From Agelaius tricolor (Eukaryota > Chordata > Aves > Passeriformes > Icteridae), in NCBI GenBank assembly GCA_023055355.1, contig JALJCS010000022.1, positions 9,471,001-9,535,000 of the forward strand: 64,000 bases of DNA, given 5' to 3'. A model generated the notes under the pieces. It was not told where the DNA came from and ran no database searches. It worked only from the letters and a program-made list of their open reading frames with translations. Positions 1-12,037 of the stretch are shown piece by piece (position 1 is the first letter of the stretch; every line of letters starts with the position of its first letter). Made by a program: the position numbers and the translations under genes.

Positions 1-1770
1 GGAAGAAAATTCTTTATGCCAGATGGGAATTTTTTAAATACTTGTTCTTTTTAAGCCTCGACTATTGAAATAATTACATCAAAATTTAATATGTGGACCA
101 CGCTTTGTCTTTGAACATATTTCTATTTAAATAAGATTGTTGTCACACAAGTGATGTATTTCTGGAGATCATTTATTATTCCTGAGTTTTTCAAATAGAT
201 GTGGCTTCAGTTCATGGCTCTGTTGGATCACAGAGCAATGCAATGTCTGCACTGGATTTTGAGGCAAACATTTAACTGCAGCATGTGCTTAGATGTGGAA
301 TTGTTCCATTTTCCTGACCTATATTTCCTGCTTGAAATCTCCAGGCTCAGCTCAAGGTGGAGCCACGCCTGAGCCCCCAGGACTGAAACACCTTTGGGTT
401 CCTGGAAAATTCCCTCCCACCCCAGCACACCTGGTCTGGGGACAGAGATATCCCAAACCCAACTCCTTTTCCAAATGGAAATCATTCATTATCTCTGCCA
501 GTGAGAGAGGTTTCTGCTGGCAATCCGGGGCTGTGGGAAGCAGCAAACCTGCAGACAAAAAGCCAAATTTCACCTTGGGGATGCTGGAGCAATGTGGATT
601 CCACAGGAGAAGCTGCCAAGGGTTTATCACTGCAGGAGCCAGGCAGGACAGCCCTGGCTGCCTTCCCCTGGCATCTGCATTATTTCATTTCAGAGGGAGT
701 GGAGATTCAAACTCCAAAAGATCAGAAAGGCTTGCACTGGTGCAATCAATCTTGTCACTGATCTAAGAATAAATGAGTGATGATGAGAAGAATAAATGAG
801 AATAAGTTGTTTAATTCCTTGCCTCCTGCAAGCCAGAGGAAAATGCAGTTTTCTTGAATATGCTGTATGAAAATGCTTTCTTGAAAAATGCTGTTTTCTT
901 GAATTTGACACAAGAACTTAGGCTAGTCATTTAACCCAAAAGAAACACAATGGTACAAGTCTGGAGGTACCTGCTGAGGGGAAAACCAGGAACAAACAGG
1001 TATTAAAGAATTACTGGCATGGTTTAAGGTGTGGCAGTGAGGTGGCTGATGGAGCCCAGACTGAACCAGAGAACTTCACCAGGAGGAAAACCTGAATATT
1101 CTGAAAGTGTTGTGAGAAGCAGGAACAAAAGAAGCATTAACAACAGAAGTGTACTGCCAGCAGGGGACCTTCATCTCAGACAGGCTGCAAAAGAGATGGG
1201 AAACAAATAAATATGATGGCAAAACAATCCCCTCAGAAGACAGTTTTCCCCCCAGTTATTCTTTTATGAATAACCACTGATATAAAAATACCTGTCTGTG
1301 GTGGAAGGGAGAGGAGGCTCCTTTAGCCTGGAACCACAGCTTGCAGCAATATTTGACTCTGATAGAGCAGGGGAATTGCATGGGAAGCTGAGAGAGCTGC
1401 AGAGAAGGGGGAAAGTGGATATTTCCAAACAAAAATTCCTTCCCTGGGTTGTGAGGGGATCACAGACCCTTAATGAGCTGCAAGGATTTGATGAATTTGT
1501 GCTGAGTGCTCCGGGTGTTTAAAGATGTGGCAGAGCTGGTGAGAGGAGATGAGATGTCCCAGAGAGCTGAGTGCCCTTGCCCTGCAGGGTGATTGCACAC
1601 AGGGCTGGCATTGCAGAGACAAAACCACATCCTGGGAACCTCAGCATTCACTGGGGAAAGCTGGATCAGAGAGCAGGGGCTGAGGGGAGATGTTTGCTGA
1701 GCACAAAAGAGCCTTCTGGAGATGCTGCCTGTGCCCTGGAGGAGCTGCCAGCCATGGGCTGAGCACATGA
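1..1770. other. Intergenic, no gene seen
   Basis: AT-rich unique-looking DNA with a slightly GC-richer patch near 350-700. The open frames here are short, overlap on both strands, lack plausible splice context and resemble no protein family I know. I see no transposon ends or tandem arrays. Confidence 0.6.
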
Positions 1771-2640
1771 CATGTATGCATGACAGCATTTTTTTATTTA
1801 ATATGCATGACAGCATCTTTTTATTTCATTTTTTAAAATTTTTTTTTAATTTAATTTTTTTATTTAGTTTTTTTTAAATTCACATGAAAATTTTACTGTG
1901 TTTAGCAGAAGCCTTCTGGAAAATCCACCTCAAGCTGAAGTCCAGCTGATCCCAGAGCTGGTTCTTTCTAGAGAGGTGCCCTGACCAACACATTTCCATC
2001 ATCTGCCAATCACAGTGTGCCATTAAAGGCTGTTGTAAGACTACTACACATTTACACTACCTGGGACTCCAAATATTTACTAAATTAAACCTAAAATTAA
2101 ACCTAATCTCAGCCCCAAGAGAACTCCTCATGGTGCCCCAGACATGTCTAAAGCTCTGTGGCTTTGCCAGAATTTCTCAAACTCTTCCCTTGACCCATCC
2201 CCAGGGAGTATGAGCGTTCCCTGCTGCAGCCAGGGCAGGATTCCAGCCACAAACCCAGCACAGGTGGGGCCCAAAGCCCAGAGCAGAGGCACAGTTCTGA
2301 TGTGGAGTGCAGGGAACAGCTGCTCCAAAAATTGGGCAGCTGAACCCAATGGGAACCCACCTGTGCCAAAGGGCAGGGTTAGAACAGCTCTTCAGGGACG
2401 TGGCTCACACAGGAAAAGTTCTTAGCTGTATTTATTTTATTTATTTTTCTCTTTTCTTTTTTTTTAATTTAATTTTTTTTAATAGACATGAAAATTTTAT
2501 TATGTTTAGCAGAAGGCCTTCTGGAAAATCTACCTCTAGCTTATTTAATTTTTTTTGTTTGGGAGGTTCTTGTGTGTGTTGGGTTGGTTTTTTGGGTTTT
2601 TTGGGTTTTTTTTGGTTTTTTTTTGTATATATGTTTTATT
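1771..2640. repeat. T-rich low-complexity DNA with a duplicated motif
   Basis: Two T-rich tracts (about 1790-1890 and 2430-2490) are each followed by nearly the same segment: a CATGAAAATTTTA core, then TTTAGCAGAAG, then CCTTCTGGAAAATC. The copies lie about 1880-1935 and 2485-2545, roughly 610 bp apart. A smaller duplication of ATGCATGACAGCAT occurs at about 1776 and 1803. Positions 2570-2635 are a G/T-rich low-complexity tract. The paired segments are either a local duplication or two copies of an unrecognised dispersed repeat. Confidence 0.6.
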
Positions 2641-4639
2641 TCCTTTAATTAGAACATTGCAGATTTGGGTGACTTTAATTTTATTTTTTAATTCTGCTCT
2701 TTTGAATGGGCTTAGTGGTGTTGCTTATTTTGAAACCAGCACAATAGTTCACTCTTCTGCTTCCTTGGAGGCTGTGTCTGACAATACAACTTTGAAGCAG
2801 CAGTAGAAAAGGAGTAAGTTCATTTTAATTCCATATATTCATGATCTGAAAGCAGCAGGGATGGGATTTGTCTTTCTACTGAGCTCTGCATGTATTAAAA
2901 AAATAACTTTTCTTTCCTATGTTAAGAAAGAAAAATAAATCTCAGTAGTATTAACACTGTGTATGTTGATGCCAGCTCAAGAACACTGCCCGTCTGAAAC
3001 TCCTTTTACAGAATCTTGGGAATTTTCTGGGAGCATGGAAAGTTCTTTTGGGGCAAGGGGAATTAAATTTTATTAGCTGGTTATTAATTTTTAAATGTTA
3101 TACTTGTGAGTTGCATAAGAGCCAAACAGAAGAAAAGAAATATTTTCTTTCTGTCTTTCATTATGTAAATTCTATGGACATGTGAAGAAATAAACTCACT
3201 CTACTTTTCCCACCAGTCCTATCCCTCATGCCCCCTTTCTCTATTTTCTTCAAATCAAGAAATTCTTCTTTATCCTTGAAGTTTTGGGCTGCTTGTTAGA
3301 GCATATTGAGCAACCACTTCAGCAGATGCTGAACATGGTGGGGTTTGACAAGATCAGAAGCTGTGGGGCAAACCAGGGCAAAACTAAAACAGAAACATGG
3401 GATTCCTCGATGGGGAATGAAGCTCTTCTAAGAAACCTGAGGAATGGAAAGAAATGGCAGATTTAATTTTCTGCTTGGAAAACTAGCCCTAGTTAAGCAT
3501 ATTTTAAAATTATTTTTGTTTTTCTGCATATTTTTTTCCTTGGAGCAAATTTCATATGTGACTGCAGATGCTTCACACCTCCAGGGTTTCAAAGGTTTGG
3601 GTAAATGGAACCTTTGGGTAAATTGAACCTTCACTTTTTTGCTTGTGTGTGGATGTTTCAAGTTCTGGAGATGCAGCATCTGTGTAACTGTGATTATTTA
3701 ATGTGTGCTTTAAATCTTATTTTTCACTGAGTATGGTGAGGATGTTGGTCACTTGTGAGCTCAGGTGGGTGACAGATTTGTCTGAGATTAAATAAAACCA
3801 GGAAATACTCTGCTTGGTTTGGGGGTGGGGTTTTGTGGGTTTATTTCTATGGGTTTTTAGTCCTGAACCTGTTTTCTGCAGCTCCTTTGCCATTGCACTC
3901 AGTGCTATGTGCCCAAGAATGTGTCAGTTTCTTTTGGATAGATCAGTTTATTTTTGGATTACAGCAGTTATTGCATTTTTATTATTTTCTTGGTCAAAAT
4001 TGCATAAAATATTGCATTTCCCTACAACCTGCTTGTTTTAGTATTTAAAGGACATCTTTAAAAGAGGGAAATAACAATAAAAAAAGTTGTCTCCTCCTGT
4101 CTTTAACACTCACCTTCAGGAGCTACACCAGGAAATCCAGCCCCCTCTTGCATTGCTCTTGATAAGGCTCTTTGGAAAGAAATTAATGCAATTAGCTCCA
4201 GATTTCAAAATATCAGCATGTGGAAGTGTTTGTGTACCCTCTAAATGAATGTTGCTGGAAGAACATTCCAGGCTTTAGAGGATGCTGAGGTAATTCCCAC
4301 TCACAAGGCAAAGGAAAATGTTTAGGGACTGAAAAGAAATGAAAGCTAGACCTGTAAAATTGTCCTAAATGGGGGAAATGTTAAAGTAAGATAAAACAAT
4401 TATACTGGAATAGAAACAATCCAGCTTGATGGGGGCAGCGTGGTTTGGTTAGAAACAAGGCAAGCTCTGAGGGTCCTTCCCTGGAGTGCAGCTGAAGCTG
4501 TGGGGCTGGGCAGGTTCAGAGGCTGCTCTGCTCACTCTGCTGCAAATGTGGGGGTTATGGCTGCTGTTGGATTGGATCTGAAGAACAATTCTGTGGCTGA
4601 GTGTGGATTCCTCACCTCTTTTCTGCCAGGCTTGGGATT
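2641..4639. other. Intergenic, nothing recognised
   Basis: AT-rich DNA with scattered T runs. I see no credible coding exon, RNA gene, repeat array or transposon terminus. Confidence 0.5.
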
Positions 4640-5400
4640 AAATGCGTGAGATGGTATTTCTTGTTGGGACTCAGATGTTTGTTAGTTCTAATCTCTGTCT
4701 CACAAACCCTGAGTTCTACAGCACTTCCCTCCAACAAACTAAAAATGGAGCCCATCTCTCTCTCTACAAGGCCTTTTAAGAATAAACTTAAGGAATGTCA
4801 TTCCAATTAAGGAATGACAACTAAATTATTTTTACTTTTAACCCAATAACCAACCACCCATGGCCTGCTATGTGGACTTTTTTATCCAATTACACAAAAC
4901 CACCCAAACCCATGGAGAAGAAGGTGAAGAAGAAGGTCCAGCCACCACCCTAAAACCTCCATCTTGCTTTATAATTATTACTATATTCTAAAACCTTAAA
5001 CTCCATGTTTTTCACAAAGTGCTATTACACGCTTTTATTCAAACTCCACAATCCCAGCTCCATCATTCCATTTCCATCCTTCTCCACAGCCTCAGGGCAA
5101 GTGCAGGGTTCTCTTGGGGGTCAGCACAGAAAGTCTGAAATTCCCAGCATCCAGGAGGGCTCCAGCAGCTGAGCAGAGCCCTGGCAGAGACCCCAACCTC
5201 CTGCACAGCCCCTGAGCCATCAGCCAGCTCTGCCTGCTCGGAGAGCAGCACATTCATGGTTTCAATTTGCTTTGCACGCTCTTCCTTTTGTTTCCCCACC
5301 CTTGCTGGACCTTTTTCCCCCAGGATTTTCAAAACTGACCCCCTGATTTCACACCCTATTGGATGATCCAAGCTCCTGTATGTGTCTTTTGCTTCGCATG
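4640..5400. mobile_element. Possible degenerate LTR-derived block
   Basis: This block is more C-rich on the + strand than its surroundings. It has stretches that look like a dispersed songbird retroviral LTR, including GTTGGGACTCAGATGTTTG near 4665 and a CCATCTTGC segment near 4960. I could not find matched TG/CA termini or a target-site duplication, so boundaries are approximate and the family is unassigned. It could instead be unique DNA. Confidence 0.35.
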
Positions 5401-8400
5401 AAGTTGTAGTTTCAGGGGGTTACACAGAAATTATCCTATCTGTGTAGGGCACACGGCATCTTGGGCACCAAAATCCTCAATCCTGGCTGTGGCAGCCAGG
5501 AATAATTAGAGTAGAATGTGTAATAACAGCTATTACATAATTGTTTTGGTTCTAATCAAAATATTAGCACAGATAACAGATTAAATGAAAAAAATGGAGA
5601 AAGAATGGGCTGGGAGAAGTGTTGGCTTCCATCATTGGACTTAATGGTTAACACAATTTATTAGAAGCAAAATAAAGTTAAATCTGTCTAATAGATGAGT
5701 GTTACACATGATTGGGCATAAGAATTCCTCTGGTGTGAGGCCAAGTATCAGTTAGAGGAGCATTTGGTAATTTCTGCTGTTCATGGTCTGGCCAGAGGCA
5801 CTGGCAGGGGAAAACTGAGCAGCTCCATACCTGGAAGGCAGCAGATGATGGCTGGACAGACCATTGCTAGGAAGTTAAAAAATAAACCCACAATGGAGGT
5901 AAAAAAGAGATTTCCATTCTGTTTTCATTTTGCATGCCCTTTTGGAAGGGTGAAACTTGCCAAACTGAGTCTTATAAAGTAATTTTTTAGAAGGTGGTTT
6001 ACAAATGTAAGGCTAACACTGACTGTTGCCCCACGCTCTTTATTGTGAGTTACAGAAGTATTTTAGCAACAGAAGCATCTGAAATCTTTGTGATGCCAAC
6101 TAGGTCAGTTCAAATAAAACACTGGCATAAATGATGGAAAATGGTGCTCTGTGCCCTCATGTACCTGCTTCCCTCTGGCTATTTTTGAGCCTGCCTGCTT
6201 ATTCAGCAGCCATTCTCAGCAGTTTCCTTCTGCTGCTGTTTTCCTGTATTGTCCTACCAGACATTTCCATTTCCTTTCTCATTGGGAGGTCTCTGCATTT
6301 CTGACTGTTGTCTAATAACCCTACTGGAATGGCTGGAAGTGCAGGTAATGTGACCACTTTGTTATGTTATTTCTAAGCATAATAAACTGAAAGCCTGTCA
6401 AAACCTAGAGTTGCACTCTGACATCTTCATAAATACTGAGCTCTGTTGCTCCTTAATAAAATTCAAAAAATAAGGGCTAACCAAAGTGGTTTATGTTTTG
6501 TGTTAAGGGCAAAGATCTGACCTGGGGCAGAGTGTTTCTGTTGTCCTATGGGAAGGTTAAGAGATTTTGCTGGAAAAAATCCTCAGCCAAACTGAAGAGT
6601 CACAGAAAAGGGATGTTACAGCTCAGTGTTTGTCTGAAATATGTGTGAGAAAGAAAGAATGATCAAGATGTTTATTTAATTGACAGATCTATGCAGAGAA
6701 GTACATTCACTGCATGATAATTTGATACTTTTAGAAGAAATAAACAGCAAAGCTTTACTGTTACATATTGCTTCTGCTGCACTTGTCAATAGATCAGGTT
6801 TAAGAGCTGGTTGTGGCTCAGATTCCCACAAATCCTCCAGGAATGCCTTGCACAGAGAAAGTGATGCCAATCTTGTTCCCAAGCTGAGAACCAACAAAAT
6901 AAGCAGTGGATGGTGAAAAGTGTGTGTTATTTGCCTGGTGGAACCTGGGAATGCTGTAGCAGAGGGTCCTGGTGGAATAAGAAAATACAAGAAATTAGAG
7001 AGGGATAAAAGAAGACCAATTCTTCATGACTTATTTAAACCTTTTCCCCAGTGTTTGTCATGGAAAGTTACTCTGAATGCAGAGTGGAAAATATTGTTCT
7101 CCTGGCCATGTTAAACAGATTAAGTCTTATGGTATTAAAATGCAGACCAAACACTTCCAGCCTCTTAAATGAAGCTGTGCTAACATGATTTTTTGGAGGC
7201 TGGGGGTTTAAGCACCATCTGCCCTGCATTATCAACAGGCAGTGTTCTACGTGGATCAAGAAAGAGCTGAGTATTGAAGCCTCAGATTTAGCCTGGGTAA
7301 TCCTATTTAAACTCCTTTTGAAGTTTCATTGTTCAGTTCATAAGCGTAAGTTCAGGAAAACTTTTAACAACTACACAAAGTAAAGAATCCTAATAAAGGA
7401 AAGATTCAGGTTTGTTCATTTGTGCTCTACATCCAATCTTCTTTATTAACAGATAGCTCAGAAAAGTAGATTTCTTCAGTGGTTTTCCAGGTTTAATGAG
7501 TTTTATTTTTCTTGCTACAAGTGTCTCTGTTGTTGTAGATGTTGGGTGCTCAACAGAGCATCTAAGTCATGGTCTAGGGGGGACAACTGCGTTTGAAAAT
7601 GCACAGGAAAACCTCACAGCAGAGCAGGGAAATGAGCACAGGTTTCCAAGCACTTTTCCTCCTGCTTTCAGGATAGAGGAATTTTTAATTTGTGAAATAA
7701 AAAACTAGCCAGTGAAAAAGATTGACCAACATTGTAAATTGTAATGTTGACCAAAACATGAATAGTTTGGATAAAAAAACATTTATTTTTTATTGAAACC
7801 ATCTTTCCCTTCCTTGTACTTCTCCATTCGAATGTCAAATTTTCTTTTTTTTTTTTCCTCATGCCACAATTTCTTCACCTTCCAGTCTGCTGTCTGTTAA
7901 CCTCTTCAGTTAACACACTGGACTTTGCATTACCCAAGTTCCCCAATTCCTGCTCTGAGCTGTTCTTTCACACCAGCTACTCTCTAAACTCAGAATTAAT
8001 TCTCTAAATCTCTGCTATCTATCACTAGAGTGTTAAACAGACAAGCTTTAATTCCACCTGCTGCTGCTTTCATCAATTAATTTTCATTTCCAGTGACAAA
8101 GAGGAAAGATGCCAAGTTTTATGGTAATTCCCATCAACCACTAATTTGAACCTGTCAGCATAGCAGCACATTTTGACAAAGATTTACCCCTGGGAAAATC
8201 TTTGTCTGCTTTTGTGCCGAGGACAAGAGATGACAAACAATAATGAAGTGTACAATGTTGTCAAGAGCAGTCACGGAAGATCATCTGTTAATTGTTTCCT
8301 TCTAGTACCTTCTGGAAAGCTCCTTATTTTATTTTTTTTTTTTGCCAGACAACAACTAGTTTGAATTGGCTGCTGGGTGGAAACAACCTCCTGATATCTG

Positions 8401-8607
8401 TGCAGAAAGATTAGTTTAGAAAATTTCATATGCACGTATTAAATGCACATATTTTAGGACAGCCAGGTGAATGGAAAGTGCAATGAAGTATTAAAAACAA
8501 GTATTAAAAACAATTAAAGAAAGATTTCTTTATTCTGGTTTTTGACCTCTTCAACTGGCCAAGAGGTTCCTTGTATTAATGTTTCTAATAATATTGCCTA
8601 AGATAGC
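5401..8607. other. Intergenic, nothing recognised
   Basis: AT-rich unique-looking sequence. Short open frames are present but none shows family resemblance or conserved exon structure. No tandem array or transposon end was found. Confidence 0.5.
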
Positions 8608-9034
8608 TGTGGTATTCTCAGGGTTCCCTGTCATGGGGAGGAAAGATAAATCTCACTCCATGTTCTCAGAAGGTTAATTTATTATTTTATGATATTATAT
8701 TATAGAATGCCATACTGAACTATACTAAAGAATAGAGAAAGGATACTTACAGAAGGCTAAAAAGGTAATGAAAACTGGTGACTCTTGCCAGAGTCCCGAC
8801 ACAGCTGGCTGTGATTGTTCATTAAGTTAAAACAATTCACATGGAACCAATCAAACCACGACCAGTTGGTAACAATCTCCAAACCACATTCCAAAGCAGC
8901 AAAACACAGGAGAAGCAAGTGAGATAATTATTGTTTTCATTTTTCTCTGAGGCTTTTCAGCTTCCCCAGGAGAAGAAATCCTGGCGAAGGGATTTTTCAG
9001 AAAATGTGATTTTTCAGAAAATGTGATGGTGACA
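8608..9034 (-). mobile_element. Solo LTR, ERVK-like songbird endogenous retrovirus
   Basis: A 427-bp element begins TGTGGTATTC and ends GGTGACA on the + strand, giving short TGT/ACA inverted termini. It is flanked by a perfect 6-bp target-site duplication, GATAGC, at 8602-8607 and 9035-9040. The same family recurs at 16914-17343. The minus orientation is inferred from an AATAAA signal read on the minus strand (8678-8683 reversed) close to that strand's 3' end. A 6-bp duplication fits an ERVK-type integrase. No internal gag, pol or env remains, so this is the product of LTR-LTR recombination. A short internal duplication occurs near 8995-9026. Confidence 0.88.
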
Positions 9035-10048
9035 GATAGCCAAGAGTGTGGTGGGAGATTGATGGGCAGGACAGGAGGAGGGAATGCCAGGGCAGTTTTC
9101 CTTCCCTGCTGCAGTGCTGCTGCCCAGTGCAATGGAAATCCTCCCAATCCTCAGCTGTGGGAGTTTCTCCAGCAGCCAGGAGAGCTCCCACAGTCTGGAA
9201 AAAGGACTATAAAACACCTGACTGTCCTTAGAGCTGCAGCAAAGGTTCCCTTTTCAATCAAAACAATTAGCAGGAAGAGAAAAGCCATAAATCACTGCAG
9301 CACAAAAGTTTTTCATCCACCCTAATTACTTTTCATAGGGAAGGCACTAAAAGTCCAAACTGTCCTTGTCAGAGGGTTCCAAAATGATGGTGCAACAGCC
9401 CCAGGCAGCGATTTGAGGCTGGCTATTCACACACAGACTGATATAATGAGATGGGGCTTTGTCTCCAGCTTTTTTCTTTTGCTGTAGGGAGTTGTGTGCT
9501 CTTGGATTCCATCCATGCACAGCCCAGCTCTTGCTTTCTGTGCTTATAATGAATCACGTTTGTACCTGAAAACTCGCTTTGTTTAAAGTGAAAGCTCATT
9601 GTCATTAACAAAAGCTGCATCTGGAAGAAAATGAGCACAGAAATGCAGTGACAAATAGAATTCTGAAGATGTCCAAGGGTGGTTATGAGCACTGTGTAGG
9701 AAACACTGAATTTGGCTTGTTCAGTGCTGCTCAGAAAGGGAAAAGCTCTTTGTCAGTGAATATCTCACACATCCAGACAAATGTGGCTTCTTCTGAAAAG
9801 CATATTTTACTTCATAATGACAAGGGGCAAGCAAATACCTTAATTGGCCATTGGAATGGCTTTGCTGCCACAGTCAGCTCACTGGAAGGGAAATCTTCCA
9901 AATGCAATTAAAATTTCAAAGTTAACTCAGAATGAGTTGACAGCTTTCCAGTGCCAGGGAACTGAGGGACAGCAGTGATGGGAAATGATGGAATTTTCCT
10001 GTGCTGTGTGTGAACTGGAGATCTGGAGCAGAGCAGGGCAAGGGAGAA
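9035..10048. other. Intergenic, nothing recognised
   Basis: Unique-looking AT-rich DNA directly downstream of the solo LTR duplication. No gene or repeat was seen. Confidence 0.5.
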
Positions 10049-10560
10049 TGTTAGAATCCAAAATGCAAGGAACTCCCAGAACTTTGGGCCTGTGAGCCAA
10101 AGCTTAGAATTAAACACAGGATTTGGTCTGAGACCTTGGAAAGGGCTTCCAAACTGAGGTGCTAGAAGTGAGAATGTGGATTTGTAGTTTAATGCAGAGA
10201 CATGTTAAGCTAAGTAAAGGACAGTTTAGAGTTTTAGAATTTAAGATACAGAAAAAACAAAGTAGTTACAAAGGTAAACAAGAAATTTAGAAAGCAGCAC
10301 TGTAGGTTTGTGTGTCATAACATGATTGGTTAAAAAAGCTCACATTTTTAAGAATTTTTTCAATTTTTAAGAATTTTGTCAAAAATATAAATGTCCTTGT
10401 TGGCAGTGTTAAATTGGCTGATAAATCTTCAAAAGGTCTTGTAACTAAGGGTCTCATGACCTTCTACATCATGCAGTAAAGATGTGAGGCAAACTCACCC
10501 TCCCTGTCTCTGCAGAAAATAAAAATAAACCTCATCATCTAAAAACTCAGAGGTCCCTTC
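10049..10560 (+). mobile_element. Possible LTR remnant
   Basis: The block starts near TGTTAGAATCC and runs through an A-rich middle to AATAAAAATAAACCTC at about 10517, which resembles a polyadenylation region near an LTR 3' end. The composition and the GTCTTGTAACTAAGG segment (about 10436) resemble songbird ERV LTRs. I could not identify a right terminus or target-site duplication, so this is tentative. Confidence 0.35.
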
Positions 10561-11439
10561 TGATATTTCCTTCCAAAATTCCCCACAAGTGAATTATCAC
10601 AGGAGAGCACAGGCTGGGGAGACCCAGGAGCTGAATCAGAGACAGGAGTTTTATGGCAGCTCTGGAAGATTTCCATCAGGGCAGAGGCAGCCCCTGTGCC
10701 CACACCTCCCAAAATCTCCATGCGGTGCTGCTGCCCAAAATTCAGGGTAGGGGAGATTTATTAATGCACTCTGCCACCCTGGAAGAGTGGGATTACAGTA
10801 CAGAGGAAACACTGCTTCTTATCCAATTTAAATTGTGGGAATAGTTGGGGTTGCAGAACCATGCACTGCCAAAAGCTCTTCACAGCTGAGCTCCTGTTCC
10901 ACCCCACGTGAACACTGGGCTGGAGATGAGCTGGAATCTCTGAAGTGCAGAAAATTCTCCTGGAGGAAATGAGCCATTCCAGGAAAATCTGTGATACCTG
11001 GAGAATAAATAAACCCAAACACTAATCATGCATCTTAATGGTTGTCTTCTTTATTTTTTTAAACAGATGCCTGCAGTAGATTCAGGGATTCAGGAGGGAC
11101 TGGGAGCTTTAAACATTAAATTCTAACGTTAAGTTCTCCCATGATTGCCCCTCTCTTTTTTAGATTTTCCTGATAAACAGTCAATTAACTTACATTGCCT
11201 TTGAAGAATACTTCAGACGAATCCATCAGTTCAGTTGCTTTGAAGGATTTAAACTAAGTAAAAAATTTAAAATAAAATAAACCTAAGCCCAGCAACCTTA
11301 CTCACAATGAGTCTACAACCATCTGTGGGTTATTTTGGGGTGTGTTGCTAATCACTCCCATTATTTAGTTGTGGAAAAGCTCCCCTTGCAGAGGGGGGTG
11401 TGTGTCTGAGGGCTGAAGGTGCCAAACACCTCCCAACAG
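10561..11439. other. Intergenic, nothing recognised
   Basis: Unique-looking sequence. No exon, RNA gene or repeat could be supported. Confidence 0.5.
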
Positions 11440-11760
11440 GCTGCCATGAACACGAAATATGGCTCTGCTTGATGTCTCTTTTTTAGATGCTTTGGATGTT
11501 GCAGCCATAGAGCAACTCGTGCATTCTTTTGCTGTCAATTTTAACAAGCAAATGAGTCATCAAATAATTATATTTACAGTTCTGAATCTGTGTGCACCTG
11601 ATTATAAAAACCCTCGGCAGAGCATGTCTGTACCTGATCGTGTCAGTTTTGGCTTCCAGCAGACAGCAGCATGTTTAAATTCAAGGTGTCCTGAAAATCT
11701 CCAGGAATCAGCTGTTAATGATCAATGATTGTTAATTAAAGCACAGCTTCCTCCTTGTCT
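11440..11760. promoter_or_regulatory. Candidate conserved noncoding element
   Basis: Unique, repeat-free sequence with an AP-1-like TGAGTCA (about 11552) next to homeodomain-type AATAATTA, followed by TGTTAATTAAAGC near 11730. The texture resembles vertebrate conserved noncoding elements near developmental genes. No alignment was possible, so this is an inference from composition and motif clustering only. Confidence 0.25.
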
Positions 11761-11915
11761 TGGTACTTCTTTATCTCTTTACTTCAGGTTTAACACCCCT
11801 GTGTTTCACATTAGTCTATGAAAAAAACTGAAAAAGACTGTTTGCATTTTTTAATTTATTTTCTTGAAGAATAGAAGTGACTAGCAAAAGTATATTTTAA
11901 ATAAGTGAAAATAGT

Positions 11916-12037
11916 AGTTAAATATAATAAAATTAATTATTAATTAATATTAGGTAAAATTAATTAATAAAGGTAAAACAAGTTAGTTAAATATTCTAAA
12001 ATTAATTATTAATTAATAATTAATAAATATATTACAA
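11916..12037. repeat. AT-rich imperfect tandem duplication
   Basis: Two imperfect copies (starting 11916 and 11985, period about 69 bp) both begin AGTTAAATAT and continue into ATTAATTATTAATTAAT runs. It is low-complexity DNA with no coding capacity. Confidence 0.7.
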
